Assembly (NCBI GenBank): GCA_023436145.1
Contig: JAEZKP010000007.1
Coordinates: 1-64,000, forward strand
Direction of reading: 5' to 3'
DNA from: Fibrobacterota bacterium
GTDB taxonomy: Bacteria > Fibrobacterota > Chitinivibrionia > Chitinivibrionales > Chitinispirillaceae
Length of the DNA: 64,000 nucleotides
Made by a program: the position numbers and the translations under genes. This document shows, in pieces, positions 1-8,328 of this stretch (positions within the stretch are counted from its first letter, which is position 1; every line of letters begins with the position of its first letter). A model generated the notes under the pieces. It was given only the letters and a program-made list of their open reading frames with translations. It had not been told where the DNA came from and did no database searches.

Positions 1-312
1 ACTGAGCGGGTTCACAAACTGATTGAAAATCCTCCGGATCCACTCCGTATGACCACGGAAATCGCTCTTATGGCTGAGCGGTTGGATATTTCAGAGGAGT
101 GCACCAGGCTCAGGGCTCATATTGCCAAGTTTTATCAGGATATTGAGCAGGATGAACCAGTGGGCAAAAGACTCGGTTTTCTTCTTCAGGAGATGAACCG
201 TGAAGCTAATACCATCGGTTCCAAAGCCAATGACACCGAAACTTCGCATATGTCAGTAAAACTCAAAGAATTGATCGAGAAAATAAGGGAACAGATTCAA
301 AACATAGAGTAA
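1..312 (+). CDS. yicC: YicC-family protein (C-terminal part)
   Basis: The reading frame is open from the first base of the window, so the gene begins upstream and only its last 103 residues are present. The fragment matches the C-terminal DUF1732 part of YicC/YloC, with the family's LGFLLQEMNREANTIGSKAN stretch followed by a helical tail rich in Lys and Glu. YicC proteins are reported endoribonucleases, and their genes commonly sit next to gmk and rpoZ. Here rpoZ follows after about 50 bp with no gmk between them. An internal ATG at 49 is in frame but lies inside the conserved domain, so it is unlikely to be the true start. Confidence 0.9.
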   Translation, partial: TERVHKLIENPPDPLRMTTEIALMAERLDISEECTRLRAHIAKFYQDIEQDEPVGKRLGFLLQEMNREANTIGSKANDTETSHMSVKLKELIEKIREQIQNIE

Positions 313-318
313 CGGAAC

Positions 319-336
319 CCTGTTTCACAAAACAGG
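319..336 (+). other. Small hairpin between yicC and rpoZ
   Basis: CCTGTTT at 319-325 pairs with AAACAGG at 330-336 around a four-base loop. No T-tract follows, so it is not a classical terminator. It may be an mRNA processing or stability hairpin in the short intergenic space. The pairing is seen; the role is inferred. Confidence 0.35.
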
Positions 337-365
337 TGCATCCGTAAAATTAACAGGAGGAACAC

Positions 366-581
366 ATGGCAGATCTGCTTGAGTTGGATCTTGAAGAACT
401 TGAAAAGCGTGGTATCAACCGGTATAAAGCGGTACTGATGGCTTCCCAGGAAGCCCGGTTTATTAATGATCAGATCCGGCTCGATGTAATCGAGACAAAA
501 GATAAACCGACAACCCTTGCTCTCAAGCGACTTTTTGAAGGTCGTGTCGTGGTCAACGAAGAGGGCGAGATTGAGCATTAA
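366..581 (+). CDS. rpoZ: DNA-directed RNA polymerase omega subunit
   Basis: This 71-residue protein resembles RpoZ/Rpb6, the small subunit that helps fold the beta-prime subunit and assemble RNA polymerase. It has the family layout: an N-terminal helix, then NRYKAVLMASQEARFIND (equivalent to the R-x4-A-x3-AR-x-IN core of omega), then a short segment ending in ALKRLFEGRV. The start is set by a perfect AGGAGG at 355-360, five bases before ATG. The last base of its TAA stop is the first base of the coaBC ATG, so the two are translationally coupled. The position between yicC and coaBC is the conserved bacterial arrangement and supports the call for such a short protein. Confidence 0.88.
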   Translation: MADLLELDLEELEKRGINRYKAVLMASQEARFINDQIRLDVIETKDKPTTLALKRLFEGRVVVNEEGEIEH

Positions 582-1765
582 TGCATATGTACCGGATCTT
601 AGTCGGTATTTCAGGCGGGATCGCTGCTTACAAGGTCCCGCAGCTTATTCGTTTGTTAAAAAAACGGGGTGCCCAGACTAAAGTGGTTATGACCCAAAAC
701 GCCAGTGGGCTGGTTGGGGAAGTAGCTCTTCAGACTGTCTGTGGTTATCCGGTTTTCACTGACAAAGCCTCCTTTTATGACATGGATCACATCAGGCTCT
801 CCGAATGGGCCGATCTTTTTCTTATATCTCCGGCAACTGCCAACACCATTGCCAAAATTGCTCACGGAATCGCTGACAACCTGCTGACTTCTCTTGCTCT
901 CTCAATCAATGAATCAAAAATTGTCATTGCTCCTGCGATGAACACCCAAATGTGGGAGAATAAGGCGACTCGCTTTAATCTGCAATTATTAAAGGAAAGA
1001 GGTTATCATATTCTTCCGGTTGCAAATGGCGAATTAGCCTGTGGAATAAGTGGACCGGGCAGAATGCTGGAACCACAGGATATTGCTGAACAGGCTTTAG
1101 GATTTCTGGAAAACTCATCTGTACTCAAAGGCAAATCCGTACTGATCTCTTCAGGTCCAACCGAAGAGCCTATTGACCCGGTCAGGGTGATTACCAATAA
1201 ATCATCTGGAAAGATGGGTGCAGCTTTGGCTCGTGCAGCTCTTTCTCTGGGGGCTAAAGTTACTGTGGTAAGCGGTCCTGCTTCTGAACCACTACCATCA
1301 GCCGCTACCGTCGTAAGAATCCGCACTGCCGGACAGATGCAGACAGCGTTGGTTGAACATTTTGACAAAGCAGATATCTGTATCATGGCTGCGGCTGTCA
1401 GCGATTACCGGCCAGTATGCTGTTCTGAAACTAAAATCGCACGTGAGGAAAAGCAGAATCTGACTATTGAATTGATCCCCAATCCCGATATTCTAGCTAG
1501 TTTGGCAGAAAAAAAGGAGGGGAAGTTTTTAGTCGGATTTTCCCTGGAAAGTGATGGCACTGAAGATCGTGCAATTGCCAAGATGAAGCGTAAAGGTTGT
1601 GATATGATGATTTTCAACCGGGCAGACCAGGCACTTGGACTGGATACTACAAGAGTGGTGATGCTGGGTTATGACGGATTTCGTGAAGAACTGGATGCTA
1701 TGGATAAGAACATCGCGGCAAGGAAAATTCTTGAACAAATAGCGCAACGGTGTGTCAGCAGATGA
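581..1765 (+). CDS. coaBC: Bifunctional phosphopantothenoylcysteine decarboxylase / phosphopantothenate-cysteine ligase
   Basis: This 394-residue protein has the standard CoaBC length and catalyses two steps of coenzyme A synthesis: coupling of cysteine to 4'-phosphopantothenate (CoaB) and FMN-dependent decarboxylation of the product (CoaC). The N-terminal flavoprotein half (about residues 1-180) begins with GISGGIAAYK and carries the PAMN motif and the ACG segment with the active-site cysteine. The C-terminal ligase half (about 185-394) starts with the signature GPTEEPIDPVRVITNKSSG and has the AAAVSDYRP motif. ATG at 581 overlaps the rpoZ stop; a second ATG at 587 is also possible. The stop overlaps the next gene by four bases (ATGA). 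Confidence 0.95.
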   Translation: MHMYRILVGISGGIAAYKVPQLIRLLKKRGAQTKVVMTQNASGLVGEVALQTVCGYPVFTDKASFYDMDHIRLSEWADLFLISPATANTIAKIAHGIADNLLTSLALSINESKIVIAPAMNTQMWENKATRFNLQLLKERGYHILPVANGELACGISGPGRMLEPQDIAEQALGFLENSSVLKGKSVLISSGPTEEPIDPVRVITNKSSGKMGAALARAALSLGAKVTVVSGPASEPLPSAATVVRIRTAGQMQTALVEHFDKADICIMAAAVSDYRPVCCSETKIAREEKQNLTIELIPNPDILASLAEKKEGKFLVGFSLESDGTEDRAIAKMKRKGCDMMIFNRADQALGLDTTRVVMLGYDGFREELDAMDKNIAARKILEQIAQRCVSR

Positions 1766-2679
1766 ATACCAGAACTCTTTTTACTGCCTACCTTCGGCAG
1801 CAGAAACAATTGGGTGTTGACAGTTTTTGTTTGAACCGGGAACTGGTCGACCTTCTCTCTTTGAAGCGGTCTGATCTTCCGGAACAAAAAAATGTTTCGA
1901 AAAACGTTCAAACGGTTAAAACGTCTCAGCAGACCACTGCAGCGGTTATCAAAAAAGCTGTTCAAAAAGCAACTTCTCAACAGAAAACCGAATCTCCCCC
2001 CATTCACACTCGTCTTGCTTCCCTCAGACCGGTGAACACAATCGTTTCTGCAAAAGTAAACCTTTTTGAGGGCAACTCTGCAAATCCTCCGGCTTCTGAT
2101 CTGTCTAAAAGAGATGCGCTTAAGGAGCTTTACACCGCCGGTTGCACTGCTTGTCATCTGGCCTCCAGCCGCAAAAAGTGGGTATTTGGAGCCGGGAATG
2201 CAGAAGCTTCGGTTATGGTGATCGGTGAGGCTCCCGGAGCTGATGAAGATGAACAGGGATTGCCCTTTGTTGGTGCCGCCGGGCAGTTGCTCACAAATAT
2301 GCTTACTGCAATTAAACTGGATAGAAATAAAGATTTATTCATCACTAACGTGCTTAAATGCAGACCCCCGGGAAATCGTAGCCCGGAAAGTACAGAGATC
2401 CAGCTCTGTATTCCATTGCTTACCAGGCAGATTGCCATTATAAATCCCCGGGCAATTCTTCTTCTGGGAAGGATTGCTGCTCATGCTGTTTTGGGCATAA
2501 GTGAAAGTGTTGCAAATCTACGTTCAAAAGTGCATGATTATAGGGGTATTCCGGCGATGGTTATCTATCATCCTGCAGCGCTTCTGAGAAATGCTCAGTA
2601 TAAACGGCCTGCCTGGGAGGATCTGCAGAAATTTCAGGCATTATTAGAAAAACTCGGAGTTTATGGCTTACCAAAGTAA
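1762..2679 (+). CDS. Family 4 uracil-DNA glycosylase (4Fe-4S)
   Basis: This 305-residue protein removes uracil from DNA in base-excision repair. The C-terminal 200 residues hold the glycosylase domain: GEAPGADEDEQGLPFVGAAG (motif 1, with the family 4 GEAPG-x3-D core), the KCRPPGNR segment, and the HPAALLRN motif. Cysteines in CTACHLA, KCRPP and the following ...QLCIPL fit the four-Cys iron-sulfur cluster of family 4/5 enzymes. The first 110 residues are a low-complexity Lys/Gln/Thr-rich extension often found in this family. I chose ATG 1762 because it makes an ATGA overlap with coaBC; a GTG at 1750 is the alternative. It lies between CoA synthesis and dnaB genes and overlaps dnaB by 17 bp. 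Confidence 0.9.
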   Translation: MNTRTLFTAYLRQQKQLGVDSFCLNRELVDLLSLKRSDLPEQKNVSKNVQTVKTSQQTTAAVIKKAVQKATSQQKTESPPIHTRLASLRPVNTIVSAKVNLFEGNSANPPASDLSKRDALKELYTAGCTACHLASSRKKWVFGAGNAEASVMVIGEAPGADEDEQGLPFVGAAGQLLTNMLTAIKLDRNKDLFITNVLKCRPPGNRSPESTEIQLCIPLLTRQIAIINPRAILLLGRIAAHAVLGISESVANLRSKVHDYRGIPAMVIYHPAALLRNAQYKRPAWEDLQKFQALLEKLGVYGLPK

Positions 2680-4051
2680 TGCTAACCGCACAGATTCTAC
2701 TGCCCCGGTTCTTCTTTCCGATAGAATCCCTCCTCAGGCGCTGGATGTGGAAAAAACTGTTCTGGGCTCTATGTTAATCGATTCACAGGCAGCCTTAAAT
2801 GCCATCGATATTCTGGATGAAGACTGTTTTTATTCTACTGCCAATGCCCGTATTTTCCTCTGTATGAGGGAGATGTTCGAGAAGAACGTTCCGGTTGATA
2901 TAATCACCGTTACTGACCTGCTTCGAAAAAAAGGTTGGTTAGAATCCATAGGTGAAGAGACCTATCTGGGCGAGCTTGCTGAATGCATTGCTACTTCTGC
3001 AAACATGGAGTATTATGCCAATATCTTGCGGGAAAAAGCTACCCTTAGGAAATTGATAACGGTTGCCGGAGAGATCACCACTGAATGTTTCAATGTGGAG
3101 GTAGAGCCTCAGGAGATAGTGGATAAGGCAGAAGCCAAAATTTTTGGAATATCTGAATCACGGATCAAAAATAAATTTGAATCCATGGCAGAGCTGCTTC
3201 CCAAAACATTTGAAGACATTGAAGGCTACACCAAGGGTAACTTTAAAGGAATACAGACCGGCTTCAAAGAACTGGATGAGATGACTACCGGTTTACAGCC
3301 AGGGGATCTGGTGATTGTTGCAGGACGTCCATCTATGGGAAAAACTGCATTTGTCCTCTCCCTAGCCCTGAATACTACGATGAAGTATAAGAATCCCACG
3401 GCAATATTTTCCTTAGAAATGTCAAAGGAGTCTCTGGTTCAGCGTATGCTCTGTTCTGAAGCACGTGTCAATATGCATCAGCTCAGAAGCGGTACACTTC
3501 CTAAACGTGATCTTCCCAAGCTCAGTCTTGCGGCTGGCCCTCTGGCAGAAGCACCTGTTTACATAGATGATACTCCCGCTATAACAGTTCTGGAACTCAG
3601 GGCTAAAGCAAGAAGATTGAAGGCTCAGAATGGGCTTAAACTCATCATTATCGACTACCTCCAGCTTATGGGATCCTCAAGCAAGGCAGAGAGTCGTCAA
3701 CAGGAGATCTCTATCATATCACGTTCACTAAAAGGGGTAGCCAAAGAGTTGGATGTGCCGGTAATTGCACTTTCACAGCTATCCCGTGCTGTGGAACAAC
3801 GGAATGACCACCGGCCTCAGCTGGCTGACTTACGCGAATCCGGAGCCATCGAGCAGGACGCCGACCTGGTGATGTTTGTATACCGGGATGAAGTGTACAA
3901 TAAAGATGATGAGAACGTTAAAGGTAAAGCTGAAATAATCGTGGGGAAACAAAGAAACGGCCCGATTGGAACAGCGAATCTGGCATTCGTGAGAGATTTC
4001 GCCCGTTTTGAAAATCTCTCTGAACGGGAAGAGGAGACTCCGGGATTTTGA
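2663..4051 (+). CDS. dnaB: Replicative DNA helicase
   Basis: This 462-residue protein is a full-length DnaB, the hexameric 5'-3' helicase that unwinds the fork and recruits primase. The N-terminal domain (about 20-125) starts PPQALDVEKTVLGSML, typical of DnaB. A linker follows, then the RecA-like domain with Walker A GRPSMGKTAF, the DnaB motif FSLEMSKESLVQRML, Walker B LIIIDYLQLM, and the arginine-finger region near QLSRAVEQRNDHRPQLADLR. No intein is present. The start ATG overlaps the end of the glycosylase gene. The terminal TGA overlaps a TTG that appears to start mlaE. Confidence 0.97.
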   Translation: MAYQSNANRTDSTAPVLLSDRIPPQALDVEKTVLGSMLIDSQAALNAIDILDEDCFYSTANARIFLCMREMFEKNVPVDIITVTDLLRKKGWLESIGEETYLGELAECIATSANMEYYANILREKATLRKLITVAGEITTECFNVEVEPQEIVDKAEAKIFGISESRIKNKFESMAELLPKTFEDIEGYTKGNFKGIQTGFKELDEMTTGLQPGDLVIVAGRPSMGKTAFVLSLALNTTMKYKNPTAIFSLEMSKESLVQRMLCSEARVNMHQLRSGTLPKRDLPKLSLAAGPLAEAPVYIDDTPAITVLELRAKARRLKAQNGLKLIIIDYLQLMGSSSKAESRQQEISIISRSLKGVAKELDVPVIALSQLSRAVEQRNDHRPQLADLRESGAIEQDADLVMFVYRDEVYNKDDENVKGKAEIIVGKQRNGPIGTANLAFVRDFARFENLSEREEETPGF

Positions 4052-4848
4052 AACCAGTGCTGACCGGTATCATAAAAATCGGTTCTGGCGGCCGCCGGAT
4101 ATGGCATCTTTTTGCCGAATTCCTCAGAAGTGTCAATCGATATGGTATCCTTTTTATACAGACCTTCTCCAGACTTCACCTGCTGTTTAAAAACCCGGAC
4201 ATCACCGTTTCGCATATGTTTAATCTGGGGATCGAATCTATTCCTCTGGTTTCGGTTATCGCTTTATTTCTGGGATCTGAGACCGTGATTCAATCGGTTT
4301 ATCAGATGCAGGGATTTGCTCCAATGCGTTATCTGGGGGTTCTGGTTTGTAAAAGTATAGTTACTGAACTGGGGCCGGTTATTACTGCTGTGGTATTTGC
4401 AGGAAGAGTGGCAACCGGAATCGCTGCAGAGATCGCTTCGATGAAGGGCAGTGAACAGCTTGACGCCATGCAGGTGCTGAGTCTGGATTCTGTTCGCTAT
4501 CTGATTGTTCCTAAAACTGCTGCCTGTATTATCATGTTGCCGGTTCTGGCCATCTGGGCAGAGTTTCTGGCCATTTTAGGTGCCCTGGTTACCGTAATTC
4601 TCACTGTGGATGTAACTGTTTACACTTTTTTATCAGGTTTACAATTGTTCTTCAACCCGATGGATGTATTTATAGGCATTGCAAAAACCATGGTATTCGG
4701 AGCTACTATCGCCATTACTGGTGCACATTTTGGATATGAAGCAAGAAGTGGTGCAGAAGGAGTGGGAAATGCCACCACCAAAGCTGTTGTGACTTCTGCT
4801 GTTCTTATTCTTGTCTTTGATTTTCTTATTGCACTCTTGTTTTTGTAG
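4048..4848 (+). CDS. mlaE: MlaE-family ABC transporter permease
   Basis: This 266-residue integral membrane protein belongs to the MlaE/YrbE permease family, which forms the inner-membrane core of complexes that move phospholipids or other lipids between the inner and outer membranes. It has the conserved loop ELGPVITAVVFAGRVATGIA followed by SMKGSEQLDAM, and five to six hydrophobic segments. The best start is TTG at 4048, whose last two bases overlap the dnaB TGA; a GAGGAG at 4031 could serve as ribosome binding site. No ATG lies before the first conserved helix. mlaF follows after 36 bp. No mlaD-type substrate-binding gene is adjacent, so the partner must be encoded elsewhere. Confidence 0.9.
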   Translation: MKPVLTGIIKIGSGGRRIWHLFAEFLRSVNRYGILFIQTFSRLHLLFKNPDITVSHMFNLGIESIPLVSVIALFLGSETVIQSVYQMQGFAPMRYLGVLVCKSIVTELGPVITAVVFAGRVATGIAAEIASMKGSEQLDAMQVLSLDSVRYLIVPKTAACIIMLPVLAIWAEFLAILGALVTVILTVDVTVYTFLSGLQLFFNPMDVFIGIAKTMVFGATIAITGAHFGYEARSGAEGVGNATTKAVVTSAVLILVFDFLIALLFL

Positions 4849-4884
4849 TATTGTCTTTCGCAGAAGAAAACGGGAAGTCCTGAG

Positions 4885-5766
4885 ATGCTAAAAGTTGAAC
4901 ATTTAAAAAAACATTTCGGCAATCAGATTGTTCTTGATGATATCAATCTGGAAATTAATAAGGGGCAGATAACCTGTATTATAGGTCAATCAGGCAGCGG
5001 GAAAACAGTTCTGTTCCGGCATATCATCGGTTTGATCTTTCCGGATGGGGGACAGATACTTCTGGATGGGCATCCCATTTCCTATCCTGGTATCAAACCC
5101 TCAGAATTCAATCGCTATCGTAAACGGTTTGGTATCCTTTTCCAGGGAGCAGCATTGTTCGATTCCATGAATGTGGGCGAAAATCTGGCTTTCCCTTTAC
5201 GCGAACATACCAGCCACTCCGAATCAGAAATCAATAAAATCATTGGTGAATCACTGGAGATGGTGGGGCTCAAAGAGGAGTTTAAAAACAAGATGCCCTC
5301 TGAGCTGAGCGGTGGAATGCGGAGCAGGGTAGGACTGGCTCGTGCACTGGTAATGAGGCCGGAAATCATGCTGTATGATGAACCTACATCCGCACTGGAT
5401 CCCATAATGACTGATAAGATAAACGATCTGATTCTGAGTCTGAGGGAAAAACTTGGTATGACCTCCATAGTGGTTACTCATGATATCGGTTCTGCTTATA
5501 AAATTTCCGATAAAATCGCTATGATTCATGAGGGAAGAATAATCTTTGATGGATCACCGGCTCAAATCAGAAAATCCAGAAACCCTTACATACAGCAATT
5601 TATCAAAGGACAGAGAAAACTGCACTACGCAGTAGAGGGTGAGGAGGCGTACTCCGGACAATTTGATCTGGACAGACTCAAGAAAAATGAACTGACCGAA
5701 AAAAAATTCAGAATGCCTTTAAAAAACGACAACATTCCACAAGCCCAGGATTCTGAAAACCAATGA
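4885..5766 (+). CDS. mlaF: MlaF-family ABC transporter ATPase
   Basis: This 293-residue ATP-binding subunit powers the MlaE-type lipid transporter encoded just upstream. It shows Walker A GQSGSGKTVLFRHI, the Q-loop in FGILFQGAALFDSMNVGENL, the signature LSGGMRSRVGLARAL, Walker B IMLYDEPTSALDP and the H-loop VVTHD. The sequence around the Q-loop (GALFDSMNV) is characteristic of the Mla/Ttg2A branch of ABC ATPases. About 45 residues beyond the ATPase core form a charged C-terminal extension of unknown role. The end overlaps the radA start by four bases (ATGA), so lipid transport and DNA repair genes share a transcript. Confidence 0.92.
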   Translation: MLKVEHLKKHFGNQIVLDDINLEINKGQITCIIGQSGSGKTVLFRHIIGLIFPDGGQILLDGHPISYPGIKPSEFNRYRKRFGILFQGAALFDSMNVGENLAFPLREHTSHSESEINKIIGESLEMVGLKEEFKNKMPSELSGGMRSRVGLARALVMRPEIMLYDEPTSALDPIMTDKINDLILSLREKLGMTSIVVTHDIGSAYKISDKIAMIHEGRIIFDGSPAQIRKSRNPYIQQFIKGQRKLHYAVEGEEAYSGQFDLDRLKKNELTEKKFRMPLKNDNIPQAQDSENQ

Positions 5767-7133
5767 GTAAAAAAGTCAAAACAGCATATGTGTGCAACAG
5801 CTGTGGTCAGGACTATACCAAATGGAGAGGGAAATGTGATAATTGTGGTGCATGGGATACCATTAATGAAATCCGGATTGCATCAAAAAAAGACAGTGGC
5901 TTCCGTCTGACTGATAATGGTGAAGCGCAAAAACCGCACCTGCTCTCTCAGTGTGTTGCTGATGATACTCCCCGTGTCAGAAGCGGCTTTTCAGAAATTG
6001 ACAGGGTTTTAGGCGGAGGTCTGGTTCCCGGTGCTTTTATCCTGTTGGGTGGCGATCCTGGAATCGGTAAGTCAACACTACTTCTTCAATTGACTTCTAA
6101 ACTTGCAAATGCATCCATGAAGGTCATGTATATAACCGGGGAGGAATCAGCTGCACAGGTATCCATGCGGGCAAGAAGACTTGACTGTCTGGATTCCGAA
6201 GTACAGATTCTCACCGAAACCAGAATGGAAGCTATTCTGAGTGTTCTGGCAGAGGAAAAGCCTGATGTAGTGGTTATTGACTCTATTCAGACTGTGTTTA
6301 CAGAAGAACTGGAGAGTGCTCCGGGAAGCGTTGCTCAGATACGGGAGAGTTCTGCTAAACTGCTGAGATTTGCAAAAGGTAATGGCGTGGTAATTTTTCT
6401 TATAGGTCATGTTACCAAAGATGGTTCCATTGCCGGTCCCAGAATTCTGGAGCATATGGTGGATACAGTGCTTTACTTTGAAGGTGACTCCTCATATCAA
6501 TACAGGATAGTCAGAGCAGTTAAAAACCGTTTCGGGCCTGCCGGTGAACTGGCTTTACTTTCCATGTCCGATGAAGGATTGCGGGAGATAACCAATGCAT
6601 CAGAATTTTTCCTTACCAGCAGAGAACAACCTCAAATAGGTACTGCTGTTACTGCTGTACTGGAAGGTAGCCGTATTCTGGTGGTGGAATTACAATCGCT
6701 TGTTAATCATTCCCATTTCGGACTTCCCCAAAGGGTCGCTTCCGGAATAAATCCACGAAAACTTGCCCTGCTTCTGGCTGTACTCGAACGACATGGGGGC
6801 ATTGTCCTGGGTGATCATGATGTTTTCTTCAATGTCGCAGGTGGATTGACCATTGCAGAGCCATCCATCGATCTGGGAATCGCAGCTGCAATTCTCTCTT
6901 CATTTCGAAACCGCCCTCTTAAAAATGATACTGCATTCATAGGTGAACTGGGTCTGGGCGGGGAAATAAGGCCGGTAAGCAACATGATTGGCAGACTCAA
7001 AGAGCTTGCCAGATTGGGTTTCATGGAGTGTATTGTTCCTGAACCTGGCAAAAATGCTGACTGGTTCTCAGATTATGGTCTGAAACTGGTGCCATGTCAG
7101 AAAGTAGCTCAGATGCAGAATTTATTATGGTAA
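5763..7133 (+). CDS. radA: DNA repair protein RadA (Sms)
   Basis: This 456-residue protein is a full-length RadA, a RecA-related hexameric helicase that promotes branch migration in recombination. The N-terminal zinc finger has CNSC and CDNC pairs (residues about 10-32). The ATPase core has Walker A GGDPGIGKSTLLLQ and Walker B VVVIDSIQT, and the RadA-specific KNRFGPAGE motif follows. The C-terminal third is the Lon-protease-like domain (from about QSLVNHSHFGLPQRVASG to the end), without the catalytic serine-lysine pair being obvious. It is the last gene of the overlapping operon; a 390-bp non-coding stretch follows. Confidence 0.96.
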   Translation: MSKKVKTAYVCNSCGQDYTKWRGKCDNCGAWDTINEIRIASKKDSGFRLTDNGEAQKPHLLSQCVADDTPRVRSGFSEIDRVLGGGLVPGAFILLGGDPGIGKSTLLLQLTSKLANASMKVMYITGEESAAQVSMRARRLDCLDSEVQILTETRMEAILSVLAEEKPDVVVIDSIQTVFTEELESAPGSVAQIRESSAKLLRFAKGNGVVIFLIGHVTKDGSIAGPRILEHMVDTVLYFEGDSSYQYRIVRAVKNRFGPAGELALLSMSDEGLREITNASEFFLTSREQPQIGTAVTAVLEGSRILVVELQSLVNHSHFGLPQRVASGINPRKLALLLAVLERHGGIVLGDHDVFFNVAGGLTIAEPSIDLGIAAAILSSFRNRPLKNDTAFIGELGLGGEIRPVSNMIGRLKELARLGFMECIVPEPGKNADWFSDYGLKLVPCQKVAQMQNLLW

Positions 7134-7526
7134 CTATCGGGTTGTATTCTGAAATGATCTGAAAGTGTACCGAGGATATTTTTCAACGATTTCTTTAATC
7201 TCAGGTTCTAATCAAGTCTCACTGATTCTTTTCTCCTGTTGCTGTTGAATACTTTAGAATATATCAATACTAAAAAGAATATTTCTCCATTTGAAGTCTG
7301 CCATTAATTATTATAGTAATTTGAGCGCGTATTATTGAGTAAATGTAGATCTTCATTCTTTTTCCATTAATCTGTGCCAACAAACGGCAATGGAAAGGGA
7401 ACATGAGTGGAAATAGCAGAAAAAAACTTACTGCTCTGGATAATCCGGTTCGTTAAGGTTACTATATACAAGGATTATGAATAGTTAAAAAAAGTAAGCA
7501 GAAAGTAAATGCAATCGGAGGTATTT
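7134..7526 (+). other. Gene-free interval after radA
   Basis: An AT-rich stretch with no credible gene. A 17-codon frame at 7403-7456 (MSGNSRKKLTALDNPVR) has an upstream AAGGGA but nothing else to support it. No clear rho-independent terminator is visible. The last 20 bases hold the GGAGGT ribosome binding site of the disrupted gene that starts at 7527. Confidence 0.5.
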
Positions 7527-8297
7527 ATGCGATTATTTTTAATACTCTTTTCTCTTTGCATTTCTGTATATTCCGATACTTTATTACATCGGCAATTAAA
7601 TGTTACCCATATTACTACATATATTCTGAATTTCCTAATGTTTTTAGGTATTTTAGAAAAATGTTGAGTAGTATTTAATTGCCGGAATAATAGTGTTTAA
7701 AACAGGTGATACCCTGATATGTGACCAGTATCGCGAAATAATAAAAATCGAACGAAGGTATTTTCTCTGTAATGAAGACACTATCTTTTCAGATGAAATT
7801 CATTCCAGGATAACTAATGAAGGGACCTTCTTTCATGTGGACGATATATTTCTGAAAAAGATCATTAATGGCAAATTATCAATTTTTTCTGGAATTAAAG
7901 ATGAAATTGTCTATGAGGATGTCAGTAATCTTTTGATGATCCGGTTTTTCAGTACGTAAGAAAAAGTACGCCTGTTTTATACTATTCTTTTGATAATGTG
8001 GAATTTGCTAAGTATAATACCTTGTTTCCGAATCCGCTTCTTGTAGACAGTATTAAAGAAAATTACGAAGCATATAAATTTTATCGTAAATACAAAACCA
8101 CCCAGATCGCTGGTATGATTTCAACAAGTGCGTTTGCAATACCTCTGATAATAGGATTGACAAAAAGCAACAAAATAAAGGATGTGATTCCGTATGCTGT
8201 TATAAGTGGATCAGGAATTATGGCATGTATTTGTATAACTGTTTCATTACCAGAAAAACTATTCAGCAAAGCAGTTGCCTGTTATAACATGGAATAA
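7527..8297 (+). pseudogene. Small exported/membrane protein gene, broken by a repeat insertion and a frameshift
   Basis: ATG at 7527 follows GGAGGT and starts a signal-peptide-like sequence (MRLFLILFSLCISVYSDT). At codon 19 the 112-bp repeat element begins and brings a stop. Directly after the element (7693) another frame continues for 88 codons (VFKTGDTLICDQYREI...), and removing the element joins the two parts in frame. A second lesion lies in the T-run at 7945-7949: adding one T joins this frame to the one that runs to 8297, giving a repaired protein of about 219 residues. The last part holds two hydrophobic helices (near TTQIAGMISTSAFAIPLII and VIPYAVISGSGIMACICIT). I do not recognise the family. 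The two downstream pieces could still be translated as separate short proteins. Confidence 0.7.
7581..7692 (+). mobile_element. MITE-like element, copy 1
   Basis: A 112-bp AT-rich segment with imperfect terminal inverted repeats. The left end contains CGGCAATTAAAT and the right end contains its exact reverse complement ATTTAATTGCCG, each followed outward by a TATTA-like sequence. A second copy of nearly the same sequence lies at 13871-13983. It has no coding capacity, which fits a miniature inverted-repeat element moved by a transposase encoded elsewhere. It interrupts a signal-peptide gene, and deleting it restores the frame. A TA target duplication is possible but cannot be fixed because the ends are TA-rich. 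Confidence 0.7.
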
Positions 8298-8328
8298 TGG
8301 AGCATTTGAAGATTATTTAACTGGGGTT

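Noticed and set aside
7403..7456. 17-codon frame after radA
   Set aside because: Apart from a weak AAGGGA there is no support.
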